A DNA stretch of 14,178 bases. It comes from JAXHLG01 sp046497225 (GTDB taxonomy: Bacteria > Patescibacteriota > Minisyncoccia > Moranbacterales > DUUL01). Positions within the stretch are counted from its first letter, which is position 1. Each line of letters opens with the position of its first letter. The notes beneath the pieces are model-generated. The model saw nothing but the letters and a program-made list of their open reading frames with translations. It was not told where the DNA came from and made no database searches. Positions 12,549-14,178 of the stretch are shown here, in pieces. The position numbers were made by a program, and so were the translations under genes. The stretch lies in the NCBI GenBank assembly GCA_046497225.1, contig JAWOGA010000054.1, positions 1 through 14,178 of the forward strand, in the 5' to 3' direction.

Positions 12549-13799
12549 TTATTCCAACTCTACAGTAATCTCTTTTTTTTCTCCGGATCTTAACACCTCC
12601 AGCTTCAGCTCATCTCCGGGTTTAAAAGATGAAATTATCTCTGCTAAAGAATTTTCCAAGTTAACATCCGTGTCTTCCACTTTAGTTATTATATCTCCTA
12701 TTTTTACTCCGGCCTTATCAGCTGGTGAATTTTTAATTACCGCCAATCCCTGTTGCCCGGAAAAAGAATAAACTAAAGCTCCCTCATTAACCGGCAAATC
12801 ATTAAGCAGCGCTATTTCTCTATTTATGGAAAGGTAATAAGCTCCGAAAAAAGGCCTCTTTATTTCTCCTTTTTGAATAACTTCATCCATAATTGGTTTA
12901 ACTTGATCGATCGGAACAACAAATCCGGCTTTTTTTCCGTCTTTTTCAATTTCATTTGCTATTCCCACCACATCTCCGTTGAAATCAACTACCGGTCCGC
13001 CAATGTTTTTATTGCTAATATCGGCGTTAACCATTAAAGCGCCTTCCATCTTTTCCGAAGAAGAAAGCTCGGAGTTTAGTAAAGTAAAACTCTTGTCTCT
13101 TTCCTGGATGATGCCGCTAAAAAAAGTATTTTGATATTCTCCGTTAGCATTTCCGCAAACCACTGTCTTTTCTCCCATCTCAAGATTTTGAGAGTTACCT
13201 AGGTTGGGAGTTACTAAATTATCTGCCTCTATTTTATAAAAAACCAAGTTACTATAAGGGTCTATAGCTTTTATCCGGGCGTCGTATTCCTTTCCATTTT
13301 TGACCAAAACTTTGTATTTATAACCTTTTTTCTCAACTTCTTCCGGCAGTTTTTCGCTTTCTTGATTATTTGTATTTTTTTCATTAACAATTTCCTTGGT
13401 TATATTATCCATAACACTCACTATTAACCCATCACCGGTTAAAACCAACCCCGTCTTAATATTGTCTTGGATGTCTTTACTGGATTTTATTTTTCTCCTA
13501 AATGATTCACTACTCTCCTCTTTTTCCTCAAAACTTATAATGCTAACAACGGAAGGCAGCACTCTCTCAGCCGTATTTGCAACAGAATAATCTTCCTGAA
13601 CGTTAACCTCTTTTGTTCTCTCAATAATAGTAACCCGTTCGTTGGCTTTTTGGAAAAAACTGTATTTTTGCAAAGATTCAAAACCGGAAAGCCAAGGCAT
13701 AACAAATCTATCCGCAACAACTCCCGCAAAACCGCCTATAATCAAAAATAAAACTACAAACAGAAAAAACTTAATCAATTTTTTAATTTTCTTAAACAT
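12549..13799 (-). CDS. Membrane-anchored HtrA/DegS-like PDZ protein, catalytic triad lost (pseudoprotease)
   Basis: The 416-residue protein begins with a lysine-rich start and one membrane helix (about 9-30), with no cleavage site seen. Next come a trypsin-like HtrA domain (about 72-310) and one PDZ domain (about 318-416, with AVIKNSPADKAGVKIGDIIT), the DegS layout. The fold motifs are recognisable but each catalytic residue is changed. Where HtrA has VVTNxHVV this has LIVSVMDNI (His to Asp131). Where HtrA has DPxxDIAL it has DPYSNLVF (Asp to Asn184). Where HtrA has GNSGGP it has KNIGGPVVD (Ser to Ile266). The ATT codon for Ile266 is at 13002-13004. The frame is intact over its whole length, so it is a pseudoprotease rather than a decayed gene. 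A charged loop at about 134-160 enlarges the region after the His position. A scaffold or sensor role outside the membrane is inferred. The ATG is at 13797-13799, with an A-rich leader and no Shine-Dalgarno sequence. Confidence 0.9.
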   Translation of the reverse strand: MFKKIKKLIKFFLFVVLFLIIGGFAGVVADRFVMPWLSGFESLQKYSFFQKANERVTIIERTKEVNVQEDYSVANTAERVLPSVVSIISFEEKEESSESFRRKIKSSKDIQDNIKTGLVLTGDGLIVSVMDNITKEIVNEKNTNNQESEKLPEEVEKKGYKYKVLVKNGKEYDARIKAIDPYSNLVFYKIEADNLVTPNLGNSQNLEMGEKTVVCGNANGEYQNTFFSGIIQERDKSFTLLNSELSSSEKMEGALMVNADISNKNIGGPVVDFNGDVVGIANEIEKDGKKAGFVVPIDQVKPIMDEVIQKGEIKRPFFGAYYLSINREIALLNDLPVNEGALVYSFSGQQGLAVIKNSPADKAGVKIGDIITKVEDTDVNLENSLAEIISSFKPGDELKLEVLRSGEKKEITVELE

Positions 13800-13853
13800 T
13801 TTTTACTTTAAATAATTAGTCTATGCTAAGATCCCGATTGATCGAGACGTGAT

Positions 13854-13859
13854 ATTATA
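13854..13859 (-). promoter_or_regulatory. -10 element upstream of the HtrA-like gene
   Basis: A perfect TATAAT on the minus strand, 54 bp before the ATG. The hexamer 17 bp upstream is CCGAAA, so a good -35 is missing and no TGn extension is present. Confidence 0.4.
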
Positions 13860-13916
13860 TGCCACTTGTTTTTTAGTTTCGGCTATTCAGAGAAAATAGC
13901 ACAAAAATAAAACAGC

Positions 13917-14178
13917 TTAAACCACCAATTTCCATTGAGCAGTCAAAAGAATTCCCGTTAAAAGCGCAATACCCGCAACGAAATTTACTAATAATCTTTT
14001 TCCGGTTAATTCGCCTCTAATATAAATTCTTACCACATCCCAGAATTCATAAAAAATTATAAGCCCGCAAGCGCCTAATGTCAAATAACTAAAGGGCCAA
14101 AAAAACAATCCCCAAAAGATTTGCGTTACAGCCAAAGAAAAAACCAAACCAACAAAAACAACGGAAGATAAATTTAAG
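13917..14178 (-). CDS. Hypothetical multi-pass membrane protein (5' partial, cut by window end)
   Basis: The frame ends in TAA at 13917-13919 and stays open to the right edge, giving about 86 visible residues (LNLSSVVFVGLVFSLAVTQ...). A TTG at 14145-14147 is in frame but is probably internal. The visible part has about three hydrophobic segments: FVGLVFSLAVTQIFWGLFFW, YLTLGACGLIIFYEFW and LVNFVAGIALLTGILLTAQW. The loop DVVRIYIRGELTGKRL lies between the last two. I do not recognise the family. It is likely the C-terminal end of a larger membrane protein, in the same direction as the HtrA-like gene and 117 bp before it. Confidence 0.7.
   Translation of the reverse strand, partial: LNLSSVVFVGLVFSLAVTQIFWGLFFWPFSYLTLGACGLIIFYEFWDVVRIYIRGELTGKRLLVNFVAGIALLTGILLTAQWKLVV

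Noticed and set aside
13882..13900. Inverted repeat GCTATT/AATAGC after the last membrane protein gene
   Set aside because: Only 6 bp of mostly AT pairs with no T-run after it on either strand; too weak to call a terminator.
1..14178. CRISPR array, IS element, tRNA or rRNA gene
   Set aside because: No regularly spaced direct DNA repeats, transposase motifs, terminal inverted repeats or recognisable RNA gene sequences were seen.

Overview
This 14.2 kb window reads as chromosomal DNA of an AT-rich member of the Patescibacteria (Candidate Phyla Radiation, probably a Parcubacteria-type lineage). The grounds are single short core genes with family-typical motifs, a NusA with an enlarged N-terminal region, lysine/glutamate-rich tails on core proteins, a large TGDA-repeat surface protein, and start codons that almost all lack a Shine-Dalgarno sequence. 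Stop codons are nearly all TAA, with one TAG and one TGA, so the standard bacterial code fits. The lineage call is inference; no rRNA gene is present.

Left end, plus strand (1-2511): the 3' part of a long surface-protein gene. Its visible product has an acidic low-complexity stretch, four copies of a roughly 97-residue TGDA/W repeat, two DUF11/CARDB-like beta-sandwich domains and three C-terminal membrane helices. It is the only plus-strand gene and converges on the rest of the window.

Middle, minus strand, read right to left: nusA, ppa, tig, clpP, rpsP and a DUF456 membrane protein. These serve transcription elongation, pyrophosphate removal, co-translational folding, proteolysis and the small ribosomal subunit. 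tig and clpP are 8 bp apart and surely co-transcribed. Promoter-like -35/-10 pairs lie upstream of nusA, ppa and rpsP, and a good intrinsic terminator follows rpsP.

Right part, minus strand, read right to left: the 3' end of a small membrane protein, an HtrA-like membrane-anchored protein with a PDZ domain whose catalytic triad is lost, a seven-Asp-box beta-propeller lipoprotein, frr, rseP, a ROK-family protein and tspO. The order frr-rseP...nusA looks like a contracted version of the frr-uppS-cdsA-dxr-rseP-proS-rimP-nusA neighbourhood of many bacteria.

Most notable: the HtrA-like protein has His/Asp/Ser replaced by Asp131/Asn184/Ile266, so it is a predicted pseudoprotease. It sits in one gene cluster with a propeller lipoprotein and the site-2 protease RseP. 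The repeat surface protein is the other poorly described item. No CRISPR array, IS element, tRNA or rRNA gene was seen.
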